DNA of 22,464 bases from CAYMUC01 sp964393535 (GTDB lineage Bacteria > Actinomycetota > Acidimicrobiia > Acidimicrobiales > Ilumatobacteraceae): the NCBI GenBank assembly GCA_964393535.1, contig CAYMUC010000047.1:1-22464 (forward strand), written 5' to 3'. Each line of letters starts with the position of its first letter. The stretch's first letter is position 1. The position numbers were made by a program, and so were the translations under genes. This document shows positions 1-7,755 of this stretch, one piece after another. The notes beneath the pieces are model-generated. The model worked only from the letters and a program-made list of their open reading frames with translations, had not been told where the DNA came from and ran no database searches.

Positions 1-1200
1 CGCCCCCTTGGCCACCTTCTGCAGCAGCAGTGGTTCACCGATGGACTCGCCGATGGGCAGCCGGGGATTCAGCGACGAACCGGGGTCCTGGAACACGAAA
101 CTGACCTCGCGCCGCACCTGACGTAGATCGTGTTTGGACACCCCCACCATGTTGGTGCCCAGCACCTCGGCGGTACCGGCCACGAACGGCAGCAAGCCCA
201 CGATGGCCCGACCGATGGTGGTCTTGCCCGAACCGGACTCGCCCACCAGACCCACCACGTCACCGCGGTGCACCTTCAGGGACACACCGTCGACGGCACG
301 GAACGCAGGCAACCTTCCACGCCGGCGGTACTCGATGGCGACGTCCCGCAGATCCACCACGACCTCGGGCTGGGGTTCGGCGGCAGGCACTCGGTCATGG
401 ACCCGGGTGACGGCGACCGACCCGAGGTGCGGGACCGCCTGAAGCAGTTCCTGGGTGTAGGGGTGCTGTGGCTCGCGGAACACCTGCGTCGCCTCGCCCT
501 GCTCGACGACCTCGCCGCGGTGCATCACCAGCACCCGATCGGCCAGATCGGCCACCACCCCCATGTCGTGGGTGATCAGCATGATGCCGGCATCGATACG
601 GTCACGCAGATTGCGCATCAGGTCGAGGATTTCGGCCTGCACCGTGACGTCGAGCGCCGTCGTGGGTTCGTCGGCCACGAGCACCTCGGGATCCAGTGCC
701 AGTGCTTGAGCGATCATGGCGCGCTGTCGCTGCCCACCCGACAACTGGTGCGGGTAACTGTCCACCCGGGAAGCAGGCTCGGGGATGTCCACGAGTTCCA
801 GCAGTTCGATGGCTCGGCGGCGGGCTGCCTTGGGCGACATGGACTGGTGCGCCCGAAGGGTCTCCGCGATCTGAAAGCCCACGGTGTACACCGGATTCAA
901 TGCCGTCATCGGCTCCTGGAAGATCATCGCCACTCGTCGCCCGCGCAACGAACGCAACGTGCGTTGGTCGATGCCGACGAGTTCTCGGTCACCCAGGCGG
1001 ATGGAACCGCGCACCGAGGCGTTCTTGGGCAGCAGGCCCAGTAGGGCCAGACCGATGGTGGACTTGCCCGACCCCGACTCGCCCACGATCGCCAAGACCT
1101 CACCCGAGGCAAGGTCCAGTGAGGCACCGACGACCGCCGGATACCACTGTCCGTTCACCCAGAAGTCCACGCTGAGATCACGTACTGACAGCACCGTCAT
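1..1200 (-). CDS. Peptide ABC transporter, fused double ATP-binding protein (DppD-DppF type), 3' end cut off
   Basis: This gene encodes the cytoplasmic ATPase of a dipeptide/oligopeptide or nickel importer, with both nucleotide-binding domains in one chain (GsiA/YejF architecture). The visible 400 codons contain a complete first domain: Walker A GESGSGKST at residues 40-48, signature LSGGQRQR at 153-160, and Walker B ending VADEPT at 175-180. A linker follows, then the start of a second domain with Walker A GESGSGKT from residue 320. The window ends before the second signature motif. The ATG at 1200 is preceded by AAGGTGG about 7 bases upstream, which supports this start. It lies beyond dppC on the same strand, but an opposite-strand gene (1245-1847) intervenes, so it probably has its own promoter. 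The family assignment is firm; the substrate is inferred from the adjacent permeases and binding protein. Confidence 0.93.
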   Translation of the reverse strand, partial: MTVLSVRDLSVDFWVNGQWYPAVVGASLDLASGEVLAIVGESGSGKSTIGLALLGLLPKNASVRGSIRLGDRELVGIDQRTLRSLRGRRVAMIFQEPMTALNPVYTVGFQIAETLRAHQSMSPKAARRRAIELLELVDIPEPASRVDSYPHQLSGGQRQRAMIAQALALDPEVLVADEPTTALDVTVQAEILDLMRNLRDRIDAGIMLITHDMGVVADLADRVLVMHRGEVVEQGEATQVFREPQHPYTQELLQAVPHLGSVAVTRVHDRVPAAEPQPEVVVDLRDVAIEYRRRGRLPAFRAVDGVSLKVHRGDVVGLVGESGSGKTTIGRAIVGLLPFVAGTAEVLGTNMVGVSKHDLRQVRREVSFVFQDPGSSLNPRLPIGESIGEPLLLQKVAKGA

Positions 1201-1244
1201 GACACGGCCACCTTCGAGCCGATCGAGCGTGCCAACATGCGGCG

Positions 1245-1847
1245 ATGGAGGTGTACCGAACGGCGACCGGACGGGTGCTCACGGTCGTGATCACCACCCT
1301 GTGCACCGCGGGACTGGTGGCGATCACCCTGCAGCGCGGTCCACTCGACGGTCTGAGAACCGCTCCCTTCCTCGCCTTCACCGCCGGGCTGTGCTGGGCA
1401 TTGTTCGCGCATCCTTGCGTGAAGGTGGACCTCTCGGGCGTGACCCTGGTGAACGTGATGCGCACCGTGATGGTGCCATGGCCGGCCATCGTCGAGGTGG
1501 AGACACGATGGGGTCTCACACTGGTGACTGCCTACGGACGTCGAACCGCATGGGCCGCACCCTCGCCCGGTGCTGCCCATGTGCTGCGAACGTCGCCCCG
1601 CACCGAGGGACGCAATCTGCCTGCATCCACCTACCGCAACGGGTCGGTGCGACCGGGCGACCTTCCCACCAGTCCGTCGGGCCACGCCGCCCTGCTGGTG
1701 CGGGCCCGATGGGAGGACCTCAAACGCCGGGGTGCGTTGGACGAACCTCGCCTCGAATTCGATCGGCTGCCCACTCGCTGGCACCGCCGCTCGCTCGCCA
1801 CCGGCGGTGCGCTGATGGCACTCTGCTTGGTGAGCCTGCTGTGGTGA
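1245..1847 (+). CDS. Small PH-domain-like membrane protein
   Basis: The predicted 200-residue protein has two N-terminal hydrophobic segments (about 9-27 and 39-56). A beta-rich stretch follows (about 58-112), with the pattern VDLSGVTLVNVMRTVMVPW and then a segment ending GRRTAWAAP, resembling the bacterial PH-like (bPH) domains found in small actinobacterial membrane proteins. A hydrophobic C-terminal helix covers about 182-198. No catalytic motif is visible, and its function is unknown. It is transcribed against the surrounding transporter genes. It starts 44 bases from the divergent ATPase gene and ends 8 bases from the convergent dppC stop. No good ribosome binding site precedes the ATG at 1245, so the exact start is uncertain. 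The gene is likely real from its length, codon pattern and fit between its neighbours; the PH call is by pattern only. Confidence 0.75.
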   Translation: MEVYRTATGRVLTVVITTLCTAGLVAITLQRGPLDGLRTAPFLAFTAGLCWALFAHPCVKVDLSGVTLVNVMRTVMVPWPAIVEVETRWGLTLVTAYGRRTAWAAPSPGAAHVLRTSPRTEGRNLPASTYRNGSVRPGDLPTSPSGHAALLVRARWEDLKRRGALDEPRLEFDRLPTRWHRRSLATGGALMALCLVSLLW

Positions 1848-1855
1848 CACCTGTC

Positions 1856-2875
1856 TCATGACGCAACGCCGGACGCGGTCTCGAGGTCCTTGCGTCGCGG
1901 CACCCGTTTCTGACGAGGGTCGAACGCGTCACGCAGACCATCCCCGATGAACTGCAAGCACAGCACGATGCCCACGACGAACAGGCCCGGCCACACGAAC
2001 AGCCACGGCCGAGTGGTGAAGGCGTTCTGGTAGTCGTTCACCAACGATCCCAGCGACACATCGGGCCGTTGGATACCGAACCCGAGAAAACCCAGGGCTG
2101 CCTCGGTGAGAATGCCTGCCCCCATGAGCAGTGTGGTGCTGACCACGATGACACCGACGGTGTTGGGCAGGATGTGTTTGAAGATGATGCGCCGCGACGA
2201 CGCACCCGCCACTCGGGCGGCGTCGACGAATTCGCGTTCTCGCAGGGCCAGAAACTCGGCTCGGACCAGTCGCGCGAGACCCGTCCACGAGAAAAACCCG
2301 AGCACCAACGCCACACTCCACAGACCCGTCGCGCCGAATGCGAAGCCGGCGACGGCCGCCACCAGGAGCAACGGAATGACCAGGACGATGTCGGTGAAGC
2401 GCATCAGCACGGCGTCGAGCACCCCACCGAAGTAGCCGGCGATGGCACCGATGACCACGCCGATGGTGGTGGAGAGTATGGCCAGGATGAGAATGACCAC
2501 GAGGGTGGTCTGCACGCCGCGCATGGTGAGAGCGAACATGTCTCGACCGCGCTCGTTGTCGACGCCGAAAGGATGATCACCGAGGGACAGGCCACTGCCC
2601 CCCAACCAGGTGGGCCGCACCGAAAGTGTGGGCGACTGATCCTCGAGCGCGGGGACCAAGTCGTTGGGACCCCACTTCCACCACCCCGGAAGAGGCCCCC
2701 ACCCCACACTGCTCACCGCGATCAGCACGATGAGCGACAGGGCGAACAGCGACACCATGGCACCTTTGTGGCGCAGGAAGCGCCGCCGGACGATCTGGGC
2801 CTGGCTGAGTCCGGCGATCTCACGGCCGACCAGATCGGACTGATCGGTCACCACCGGCTTGTCGTCGATATCCAC
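1856..2875 (-). CDS. dppC: Peptide ABC transporter permease DppC
   Basis: This is an inner-membrane permease subunit of the peptide/nickel importer, 339 residues, close to the family's usual length. One N-terminal membrane segment (about 38-58) precedes a periplasmic stretch containing HPFGVDNERGRDMFA (101-115), the typical OppC/DppC entry motif. The multi-helix permease domain follows, with the cytoplasmic EAA loop REFVDAARVAGASSRR at about 214-229, which contacts the ATPase. The start is GTG at 2875, preceded by AGAAGGGA at suitable spacing. It begins 19 bases after the dppB stop, so the two are co-transcribed. Its stop is 8 bases from the convergent PH-like gene, and no terminator hairpin is visible between them. 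Confidence 0.95.
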   Translation of the reverse strand: MDIDDKPVVTDQSDLVGREIAGLSQAQIVRRRFLRHKGAMVSLFALSLIVLIAVSSVGWGPLPGWWKWGPNDLVPALEDQSPTLSVRPTWLGGSGLSLGDHPFGVDNERGRDMFALTMRGVQTTLVVILILAILSTTIGVVIGAIAGYFGGVLDAVLMRFTDIVLVIPLLLVAAVAGFAFGATGLWSVALVLGFFSWTGLARLVRAEFLALREREFVDAARVAGASSRRIIFKHILPNTVGVIVVSTTLLMGAGILTEAALGFLGFGIQRPDVSLGSLVNDYQNAFTTRPWLFVWPGLFVVGIVLCLQFIGDGLRDAFDPRQKRVPRRKDLETASGVAS

Positions 2876-2894
2876 GATGCGGTCCCTTCTGCCT

Positions 2895-4430
2895 CTACTC
2901 GCCGATGCGGATGCGAGGGTCGAGGACGGCGTAGGTCAGGTCGGCCAGCAGATTCGCCACGATGGCGAACAGGGAGATGATCACGAAGAACGCCATCACC
3001 GGATTGGGATCCTGACTGTTGACGCCCTGGATGAACATGCGGCCCATGGCGTTCCACTCGAACACGGTCTCGGTGATGACGGCACCGCCAAGGATGCCCC
3101 CGATGTCGAACGCCACGATGGTGGCAAGGGGGATCATGGCATTGCGGAAGCCGTGACGCATCAGCACCGTCCGCTCGGTGAGGCCCTTGGCCCGAGCCGT
3201 ACGGATGTAGTCCTGATTCAGTACCTCCAGCATGGAGGCTCGGGAATACCGCGTGTACGACGCCAGCGAGATCAACATGAGTGCCAGTGTGGGCAAGACG
3301 AGGTGACTGAACGTGTCGTTCGACACCACCCAGAAATCACCTTCCAGACGGTACTCGCGGTCGCCGATGGTCTTGATGGGCCGGTTCCTGATCGCCGAGT
3401 TCGACGAATAGTCGGCCCACGAACGCAAGGCGCGGTCCACGAGTAACACGATGGACACGAGGAGACCCACCACTCCGGCCAATCGAGCTGCCGAACCGCG
3501 GTCGAAGCCACCGGCGAAACCGCCGATGATCATGCCGAGCAGGACGGCGCCCACGATGACACCCTGCGCCCACCAGATGTTCATGCGGTCCGAGTCGAAC
3601 AACCACTGCAGTGGGAAGTAGCCGGCAATGCCCACCACGCCAGCCGTGGCGAAAGCGATGGCGCGGGCCCGTCGTTGGCGCAGGCCAGCCATGATGGCGG
3701 TGACGCCGGCGGCGACGGCGAGTGAGAGCACCGCCACCACCACAGGCCCGAGGCCGGGATCGAGCAGCCACGCGGACTCTGACAGGTACCAGAGGAGCCC
3801 ACCCACGGCAGCGGTGATGGGGATGGCGAAGGCCAGTCGGCGTGACGTGGATCCACCGGAGATGCTCCACGCCAAGGCGAAGGCCGCCAGGAGACCCACC
3901 ACATACACCCAGGTCGGAAACTGCGCACCCGAACGAAGCCAGTCGTTGAAGTTGATGGCGCCGTAGTTCTTGAGCAGCACCGCCACCCAGAACACGGGCA
4001 ACGAGAAGAACACGAACGTGAAGAACGTGACCACGTAGTCGAAACCCGAATACTGCTTGATGGCGGTGACGATGCCGATTCCGATACCCAGCACGATGGA
4101 CAGCACCGTGGATGCCGAGACGAGCTTCAGCGTCATGAGCAGACGACCGGCCAACTCGTCGTTGACCGACTGGTTGGTGCGCACCGACACACCGAAATCG
4201 CCTCGAACCACATCACCCAGCCATCCGAAATAGCGGATGACCGGGTGAACGTCGAGACGCAACGCCCGGGTGATCGAGTCGACCAGAGCCTGACGCTCCA
4301 CCGGGTTCTGGATGCCCAGTGTCACCTCGAGCGGATCGCCGGCGTAGGCGACCAGCAGATACACGATGAACGACGACCCCAGCACGATGAACACCGCCAT
4401 CGCCAGTCGCCGTGAGATGTACGCGAACAC
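2895..4430 (-). CDS. dppB: Peptide ABC transporter permease DppB with a large extra membrane insert
   Basis: This is the partner permease of DppC. The N-terminal membrane anchor, GDFGVSV (78-84) and RLLMTLKL (96-103) are standard DppB features. Near the C-terminus the EAA loop (about 404-430, containing YIRTARAKGLTER) and the closing LADLTYAVLDPRIR are also standard. The protein is 511 residues, whereas DppB proteins are normally about 310-340. The excess is an insert of roughly 200 residues (about 172-372) holding about six hydrophobic segments, placed between the third helix and the EAA-bearing half. An even number of added helices keeps the EAA loop cytoplasmic. Longer DppB variants exist in Actinobacteria, so this may be a lineage form rather than a recent fusion. 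The start is GTG at 4430 with GAGAGG five bases upstream. Confidence 0.94.
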   Translation of the reverse strand: MFAYISRRLAMAVFIVLGSSFIVYLLVAYAGDPLEVTLGIQNPVERQALVDSITRALRLDVHPVIRYFGWLGDVVRGDFGVSVRTNQSVNDELAGRLLMTLKLVSASTVLSIVLGIGIGIVTAIKQYSGFDYVVTFFTFVFFSLPVFWVAVLLKNYGAINFNDWLRSGAQFPTWVYVVGLLAAFALAWSISGGSTSRRLAFAIPITAAVGGLLWYLSESAWLLDPGLGPVVVAVLSLAVAAGVTAIMAGLRQRRARAIAFATAGVVGIAGYFPLQWLFDSDRMNIWWAQGVIVGAVLLGMIIGGFAGGFDRGSAARLAGVVGLLVSIVLLVDRALRSWADYSSNSAIRNRPIKTIGDREYRLEGDFWVVSNDTFSHLVLPTLALMLISLASYTRYSRASMLEVLNQDYIRTARAKGLTERTVLMRHGFRNAMIPLATIVAFDIGGILGGAVITETVFEWNAMGRMFIQGVNSQDPNPVMAFFVIISLFAIVANLLADLTYAVLDPRIRIGE

Positions 4431-4454
4431 GTGGACCTCTCTTGGATCACCTGA

Positions 4455-4497
4455 ACGACGAGGGGGTCGAGCCGCTCGCGCAGCCCGACCCCGTCGT
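4455..4497 (-). promoter_or_regulatory. Intergenic stem-loop between binding-protein gene and dppB
   Basis: Two arms (4455-4469 and 4486-4497) pair to form a stem of about 12 base pairs with a three-base bulge and a 16-base loop. No T-run follows on the transcribed strand. Hairpins at this position in binding-protein-dependent operons often stabilise the upstream mRNA or cause partial termination, so that binding protein is made in excess over permease. The pairing is seen directly; the role is inferred. Confidence 0.5.
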
Positions 4498-4516
4498 CAT
4501 GGTCGTTGGACCGGAC

Positions 4517-6481
4517 TCAGGACGCTGCCGTCCACTCCCAGAAGTTGTGGAAGAAGTACGGCGTCAGGGAGAGATCCTTCACCCCGCTCACGTAGTTCGA
4601 GTTGTAGGCGCTCACCGCAGGGAACTGGAAGATCGTGACACCGAAGGCGTCGGCCCACAGCTGCTGCTCGATCTCGATGAGCAACTCGGACTGACGGGCC
4701 GGGTCGGTCTCGCTCTGCAGTTCGTCGTACAACGCGTCGACGGTGGCGTTCGAGTAGCCACCGAAGTTGTTCTGACCGCCCGTCACGAAGTTGGCCTGCG
4801 ACCCAGAGATGTCCACCGCCGTGGATGCCCAGCCGAACAGCGAGGCGTCGTAGGTGGCGATGTCGCCAAGTTCACGGCCCCACGTGGCGCTGGAACGGTC
4901 GATCACGTTGAACCCGACCTGCTCAGCCGAGGCCCGGATGAGGTCGTACTCGTTGGCGCGGCGAGGGTTGTTGGCTGCGAACAGCAGACGCACGTCGATG
5001 GGCGTGGTCACACCGGCTTCTTCGAGCAGGGTACGGGCTCGGTCGAGGTCGACTGCGGCGTACTCGGACGAGCCGTTGTTGGCCACCATGTCGGCGTAGG
5101 GCGGCGAGCCCGGCAACTGCGTGAAGGAGTTACGCACCTCGGCGGTGGGGTTCAAGGGCTTGATGAGTCGGTCGACGATGTCCTGTCGCGGGATGGTGAG
5201 CAGGAACGCCTGACGGACCTTGCGGGCGATCTCGGCGTCGCCGCCGTAGGTGGCCGGATCGAAGGGACCACCGTTGGCCACCACCAGGTCGACGTGCTCG
5301 TAGACGGCACCGATGCCCTGGATGACCTCGACACCGCGGTCGGTGAGGCCGGCCAACTGATCGAGCACATCAGCGGTGGCCTGAGGCTGCATGATGTCGA
5401 TCTCCTCGTTGGCCAACGCCTGTACTGTGGCGGTGGGATCGCCGATGATGCGGTAGACGATGGTCTTCACCTGCGGGCGCGGGCCCCACGTGTAGTTCGG
5501 GTTGGCCTCGAACACCATCTGGGTGACCTCGTCGTACGACACCAGGTTGTAGGCGCCCGACCCGAGGTACAGATCGGGGTCGTCGGGCAACTTGTTGGCG
5601 TCGAACCCACTGTTGAAGAAGTCGGCGATGGGCTTCAGCGCAGCGTTGTCCTTGTTCTGGAACGCTGCGATGAGAGCCGCCTTGGCCTCTGCCGGGTCGG
5701 CGATGCCGAGGGCGTTCTTGGCGACCACGTGGGCGGGCACCGTGGTGCCGACGCCACCGATCTGGTAGTCGACGTAGAACTTGTCCCACGTGAGCGTGAC
5801 GGCGAGACCGTCATCGCTGATGACGGGGAACTGCGTGACCAGTTTCAGCGATTCGCTGGCGGCGTCGAAGATGACCTCGTCGCTCTGGACGTAGTTGCCT
5901 TCCTCGTCGAACTCGGCTTCACCGGTGTTGAACACGGTGGACAGAGCGCCCCACGACAGGATGAGGTCGGCGGCATCGATCTGCACCCCGTCGCTCCACG
6001 TGACGCCTTCATTGATGCGGAAGGTGATGGTCAGCGGATCGAGCGACTCGATGATGCACACGCCGTACGTGTCGTTGTTCACGAGTTCGAGTGCGCTGTC
6101 GTAGTAGCTGAACCCGGCGTTCATGAGGTAGAGCGGGTTGGCGTTCGCCACAGCGTTGTTGCGGGACGTGTTGTTGTTGAACGACAGCAGCGGGTCGTTC
6201 CAGGCCACGCGCACCTCGCCCGAAGGTTCGCCAGGGTCGGCATAGGCGCCGTGTGGCGCTCCACAACCCGAGCCGCCCACTTCGCCCACACCGGCGCTCA
6301 GGAACGTGGGTGCCAGTGGTTCCGGTGCAGCAGGCGCCTCGGGTTCCGGAGCCGCCGTGGTGGCAGGGGCCTCGGTGGTGGGAGTGCTGTCGCCACCGTC
6401 GTCGTCGCTGCAGGAGGCAGCGATCAACGCCAGACCGGCGACCACCCCCGTGAGCACACGGGCTTTACTGTTTCGATACAC
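4517..6481 (-). CDS. Peptide ABC transporter solute-binding lipoprotein (SBP family 5)
   Basis: This is the extracytoplasmic receptor of the importer, 654 residues from the chosen GTG. The N-terminus is a lipoprotein signal: basic YRNSKAR, a hydrophobic core, then ALIAASC with the lipid-anchor Cys at residue 24. An acidic/Thr-Pro-Ala linker follows, giving a flexible tether outside the membrane. The body has the family-5 pattern, including FRINEGVTWSDGVQIDAADL, and a C-terminal region typical of DppA/OppA proteins. The reading frame stays open upstream to 6787, but the GTG at 6481 has AGGAGG five bases before it and immediately begins a signal peptide, so it is the convincing start. It heads the operon binding protein-dppB-dppC. 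The ligand (peptide, nickel or other) cannot be read from the sequence. Confidence 0.95.
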   Translation of the reverse strand: MYRNSKARVLTGVVAGLALIAASCSDDDGGDSTPTTEAPATTAAPEPEAPAAPEPLAPTFLSAGVGEVGGSGCGAPHGAYADPGEPSGEVRVAWNDPLLSFNNNTSRNNAVANANPLYLMNAGFSYYDSALELVNNDTYGVCIIESLDPLTITFRINEGVTWSDGVQIDAADLILSWGALSTVFNTGEAEFDEEGNYVQSDEVIFDAASESLKLVTQFPVISDDGLAVTLTWDKFYVDYQIGGVGTTVPAHVVAKNALGIADPAEAKAALIAAFQNKDNAALKPIADFFNSGFDANKLPDDPDLYLGSGAYNLVSYDEVTQMVFEANPNYTWGPRPQVKTIVYRIIGDPTATVQALANEEIDIMQPQATADVLDQLAGLTDRGVEVIQGIGAVYEHVDLVVANGGPFDPATYGGDAEIARKVRQAFLLTIPRQDIVDRLIKPLNPTAEVRNSFTQLPGSPPYADMVANNGSSEYAAVDLDRARTLLEEAGVTTPIDVRLLFAANNPRRANEYDLIRASAEQVGFNVIDRSSATWGRELGDIATYDASLFGWASTAVDISGSQANFVTGGQNNFGGYSNATVDALYDELQSETDPARQSELLIEIEQQLWADAFGVTIFQFPAVSAYNSNYVSGVKDLSLTPYFFHNFWEWTAAS

Positions 6482-6512
6482 GAAGTCCTCCTCATCGTGT
6501 GGGGATCGGTGG

Positions 6513-6521
6513 ATCGTAACA
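6513..6521 (-). promoter_or_regulatory. Putative extended -10 promoter for the importer operon
   Basis: On the minus strand the sequence reads TGTTACGAT: a TGn extension followed by TACGAT, matching TAnnnT. The expected transcript start, about 7 bases downstream, leaves a leader of about 25 bases that includes the AGGAGG of the binding-protein gene. No convincing -35 box was found. Confidence 0.4.
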
Positions 6522-6562
6522 TCCAGGTCTGGGTGGACCGGCAAGGTTTCGTGTCGGGCCGG

Positions 6563-6568
6563 TACAGT
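6563..6568 (+). promoter_or_regulatory. Putative -10 box (TACAGT) of the flavodoxin-like gene pair
   Basis: TACAGT ends nine bases before the ATG at 6578, and no Shine-Dalgarno-like sequence lies between. A start site about 7 bases past the box would give an mRNA with almost no leader. The same arrangement recurs at several other gene starts in this window. A matching -35 is not evident. Confidence 0.45.
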
Positions 6569-6577
6569 GCGAAACGC

Positions 6578-7171
6578 ATGCGAGTGCTCGTGATCCACGC
6601 CCACCCTGAGCCGACCAGCTTCAACCGGGTGTTGGCCACCACTGCGGTGCAGGCACTCGAGGAGGCCGGTCACGAGGTCGATCTCATCGACCTGTACGCC
6701 TCGGGCTACCGCCCCACCATGTCGACCGCCGAGCGGCGGGCCTACGAGACCGACAGTCCGGTGCTCGACGAGGTCGTTGCCGCCCACGCCCGGTTGGTGC
6801 GCCGTGCCGAGGCCTTGGTGTTCGTGTACCCCACCTGGTGGTCGTCGCTTCCCGCCATGTTGAAGGGCTGGATGGAACGGACGCTGGTGATGGGTGTGGC
6901 ATTCCAGCTCGACGAGCGCACCCGCCGTGTACGCCCGTTACTCACCGGTGTCCGCACCATCGTGGGCATCACCACCTACGGTTCGCCGCGCCGGTACGTG
7001 CGCGTCGTGAACGACAATGGTCGTCGCACGCTCACCCGCTCGCTGCGCGGCTGCACCGGGTGGCGCACCCGCACTCGTTGGCTGGGCATGTACGAACTGG
7101 ACACCTCCAGTGACACCGATCGGCGTCGGTTCCTCGATCGAGTCACGGCCACCATGAAGGGTCTGCGATGA
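6578..7171 (+). CDS. Flavodoxin-fold NAD(P)H:quinone oxidoreductase-like protein, first paralog
   Basis: The predicted protein is 197 residues and belongs to the flavodoxin-like fold 2 family (NQO1/MdaB/KefF-like), cytosolic enzymes that reduce quinones or similar acceptors with NAD(P)H through FMN/FAD. Family marks are the N-terminal strand and phosphate-binding loop VLVIHAHPEPTSFN (3-16), VFVYPTWW (81-88) followed by PAMLKGWMER, and a TIVGITTYGS strand-loop in the second half. The open frame extends far upstream on this strand, but that part only mirrors the binding-protein gene; the ATG at 6578 begins the conserved N-terminus. Its stop overlaps the next start by four bases (ATGA), giving translational coupling. 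The substrate is unknown. It is divergent from the peptide importer. Confidence 0.88.
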   Translation: MRVLVIHAHPEPTSFNRVLATTAVQALEEAGHEVDLIDLYASGYRPTMSTAERRAYETDSPVLDEVVAAHARLVRRAEALVFVYPTWWSSLPAMLKGWMERTLVMGVAFQLDERTRRVRPLLTGVRTIVGITTYGSPRRYVRVVNDNGRRTLTRSLRGCTGWRTRTRWLGMYELDTSSDTDRRRFLDRVTATMKGLR

Positions 7172-7755
7172 GAGTGCTCGTGGTGGCCAGCCACCCCGTT
7201 CCCGACTCGTACAGCGCCTCGCTGCGTACCACCGCCGTGGCCACACTGCGCGCCCGAGGCCACGAGGTGCGCGTCTGTGATCTCGAGGCCGAGGACTTCG
7301 ACCCGGTGTTCACCGCCGAGGAGCGCCGACTGCACCTGGCCGATCCTTCTACCAAGCCGCATCTGCAGCGCTACGCCGACGACCTGGCGTGGTGCCAGAT
7401 GCTGGTGCTCGTGTACCCGACGTGGTGGGGCGGTCAACCCGCCCGCCTGAAGGGTTGGATCGACCGGGTGTGGATGAACGGGGTGGCCTGGGAACTCCCC
7501 GAAGGCGGGAACCGCCTGCGGGGTCGCCTGCGACAACTTCGCCGCATCGTGGTGATCACCACACACGGTTCCTCCAAGTTGGTGAACGCACTCCAGGGCG
7601 AGCCGGGCAAGCGAGTGATCTCGCGTTCACTGCGGTTGATGTGCTCCCCCGTCACCCGGGTGACCTGGTTGGCCGCCTACGGCCTCGACGCCGCCACCGA
7701 TGACGACCGGCGTCGCTTCACCGCTCGGGTGGAAGCCCGACTGCGCCGCTACTGA
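7168..7755 (+). CDS. Flavodoxin-fold NAD(P)H:quinone oxidoreductase-like protein, second paralog
   Basis: The predicted 195-residue protein is clearly paralogous to the preceding gene product. Shared landmarks in the same order are MRVLV..(A/S)HP, GHEV..(C/I)DL, VYPTWW followed by PARLKGW, MNGVAW, and IVVITTHGSS. This implies a tandem duplication followed by divergence, and possibly a heterodimer, since this fold usually acts as a dimer with cofactor sites at the interface; that is inference. The ATG at 7168 lies within the ATGA overlap with the upstream gene, so expression is coupled. Its 3' end overlaps the convergent psuG stop by seven bases (7749-7755), leaving no space for a terminator between the two. 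Confidence 0.88.
   Translation: MRVLVVASHPVPDSYSASLRTTAVATLRARGHEVRVCDLEAEDFDPVFTAEERRLHLADPSTKPHLQRYADDLAWCQMLVLVYPTWWGGQPARLKGWIDRVWMNGVAWELPEGGNRLRGRLRQLRRIVVITTHGSSKLVNALQGEPGKRVISRSLRLMCSPVTRVTWLAAYGLDAATDDDRRRFTARVEARLRRY

Noticed and set aside
4452..4500. Short ATG-initiated frame inside the intergenic stem-loop (minus strand, about 17 codons)
   Set aside because: Low-complexity product, no ribosome binding site, and the sequence is explained by the hairpin arms.
4412..6577. A very long open frame on the plus strand running into the first flavodoxin-like gene
   Set aside because: It is the complementary-strand shadow of the binding-protein gene. The composition is typical of high-GC antisense frames, and the conserved flavodoxin N-terminus begins only at 6578.
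6482..6787. Extension of the solute-binding protein upstream to an ATG at 6787
   Set aside because: The extension overlaps the divergent flavodoxin-like gene. The GTG at 6481 has a strong ribosome binding site and begins a lipoprotein signal peptide.
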